Source: Prosthecobacter sp.
Lineage (GTDB): Bacteria; Verrucomicrobiota; Verrucomicrobiia; Verrucomicrobiales; Verrucomicrobiaceae
NCBI GenBank assembly: GCA_030833205.1
Contig: JAURHS010000023.1
Coordinates: 1-32,738, forward strand
Direction of reading: 5' to 3'
DNA length: 32,738 nt
The notes under the pieces were generated by a model, which ran no database searches, was not told the origin of the DNA, and was given only the letters and a program-made list of their open reading frames with translations. Below, piece by piece: positions 32,437 through 32,738 of the stretch. The translations under genes and the position numbers were made by a program. How positions within the stretch are numbered: the first letter of the stretch is position 1; every line of letters starts with the position of its first letter.

Positions 32437-32447
32437 AGGTCAGACCA
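32437..32447. promoter_or_regulatory. Candidate operator of the FadR-type regulator
   Basis: The core GGTCAGACC (32438-32446) is a palindrome around its central base; on the minus strand it reads TGGTCTGACCT. This agrees with the TGGTxxxACCA-like sites known for GntR regulators of the FadR/FCD group. It lies 28 bp before the regulator's ATG and 40 bp after the MFS stop. Autoregulation, or control of an internal promoter for the operon downstream of the MFS gene, would follow. An AGTCAGAGGTCAGA direct repeat overlaps it. Confidence 0.5.
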
Positions 32448-32486
32448 CTAAGTTACGCCCCCGGTCAGGCGACTCTTGCGGCTCAA

Positions 32487-32738
32487 TCAGGGCTGCAGTC
32501 GTTCGTCGGAATCCACCCACAACCAGCACAGGGCCCCCAGTCCATAGGCCAGAGCAAAGAGGGCGATGTTGATGTTCCAGTTGTTGCCCGTGGCGGCCAA
32601 GACCAGGGGCACGGCCATTGGGGCAATGGCGCCACCAACCTGACCGGCCATGTTCATGCTGCCGGAGAGTGCGCCGGTGTGGCGGCCGCCCACATCCATG
32701 CAGGCTCCCCAGGAGCCGGGCATGGACAGGTCGCTGAG
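32487..32738 (-). CDS. MFS transporter, C-terminal fragment
   Basis: The last 83 codons of a gene entering from the right edge, beginning LSDLSMPGSWGACMDVGG. The stretch GGRHTGALSGSMNMAGQ, followed by GGAIAPMAVPLVLAATG and a last hydrophobic span (INIALFALAYGLGALCWLWV), matches transmembrane helices 10-12 of major facilitator transporters. It most resembles the anion:cation symporter group that imports hexuronates and other sugar acids. The protein ends in the short charged tail DSDERLQP. It is in the same direction as the regulator gene 77 bp downstream. Its likely role is to import the acidic sugar released by the operon's exported proteins; the substrate is inferred only from subfamily and neighbours. 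Confidence 0.85.
   Translation of the reverse strand, partial: LSDLSMPGSWGACMDVGGRHTGALSGSMNMAGQVGGAIAPMAVPLVLAATGNNWNINIALFALAYGLGALCWLWVDSDERLQP

Overview
The window comes from a GC-rich bacterium of the Planctomycetota-Verrucomicrobiota (PVC) group, more likely Verrucomicrobiota. The evidence is the set of families that are multiplied mainly in PVC genomes: four Tat-exported DUF1501 proteins, two PSCyt1-DUF1549-DUF1553 proteins, one PSCyt1-DUF1587/1592/1588/1585 protein with its DUF1552 partner, and a formylglycine sulfatase. Nearly all start codons lack a recognisable Shine-Dalgarno sequence. I saw no rRNA, tRNA, CRISPR array, insertion sequence or phage gene.

Left part (1-10.8 kb): the 5' end of a DUF1501 gene runs off the left edge, followed by about 600 bp of mostly non-coding DNA with an AT-rich palindrome. 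Then, on the minus strand, come lemA with a coupled membrane protein, a VanX-type D,D-dipeptidase and a secreted neutral-ceramidase-like protein. Divergent from these are an AlkC-type DNA glycosylase, a secreted class C beta-lactamase-fold hydrolase and an orphan DUF1501 gene on the plus strand. A tandem zinc-ribbon protein and a LURP-one-like protein follow on the minus strand.

Middle (11.5-16.6 kb, plus strand): a three-gene unit of secreted sialidase, PSCyt1-DUF1549-DUF1553 and DUF1501. The last two overlap by an ATGA. A convergent methyltransferase gene closes this part.

Right part (17.4-32.7 kb, minus strand): eleven genes in one direction with gaps of -4 to about 80 bp, probably one operon that starts beyond the right edge. 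In order of transcription they are MFS transporter (partial), GntR/FadR regulator, PSCyt1-DUF1549-DUF1553, DUF1501, PSCyt1-DUF1592-type protein, DUF1552, an uncharacterised secreted 420-aa protein, a LamG + sialidase-like propeller protein, a sulfatase with a C-terminal beta-sandwich module, and two small secreted concanavalin-A-like proteins.

Inference: this operon looks like a catabolic locus for a sulfated, probably acidic-sugar glycan. Sulfatase, propeller and lectin-like proteins would work outside the cytoplasm beside two different cytochrome/Tat-protein pairs of unknown biochemistry. The MFS protein would import the product and the FadR-type protein would sense it; a GGTCAGACC palindrome lies between the MFS and regulator genes. 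Having both PSCyt module types in one operon with glycan-active proteins is the most interesting feature. Several transcription units also end in U-tract-less hairpins at or over the stop codon.
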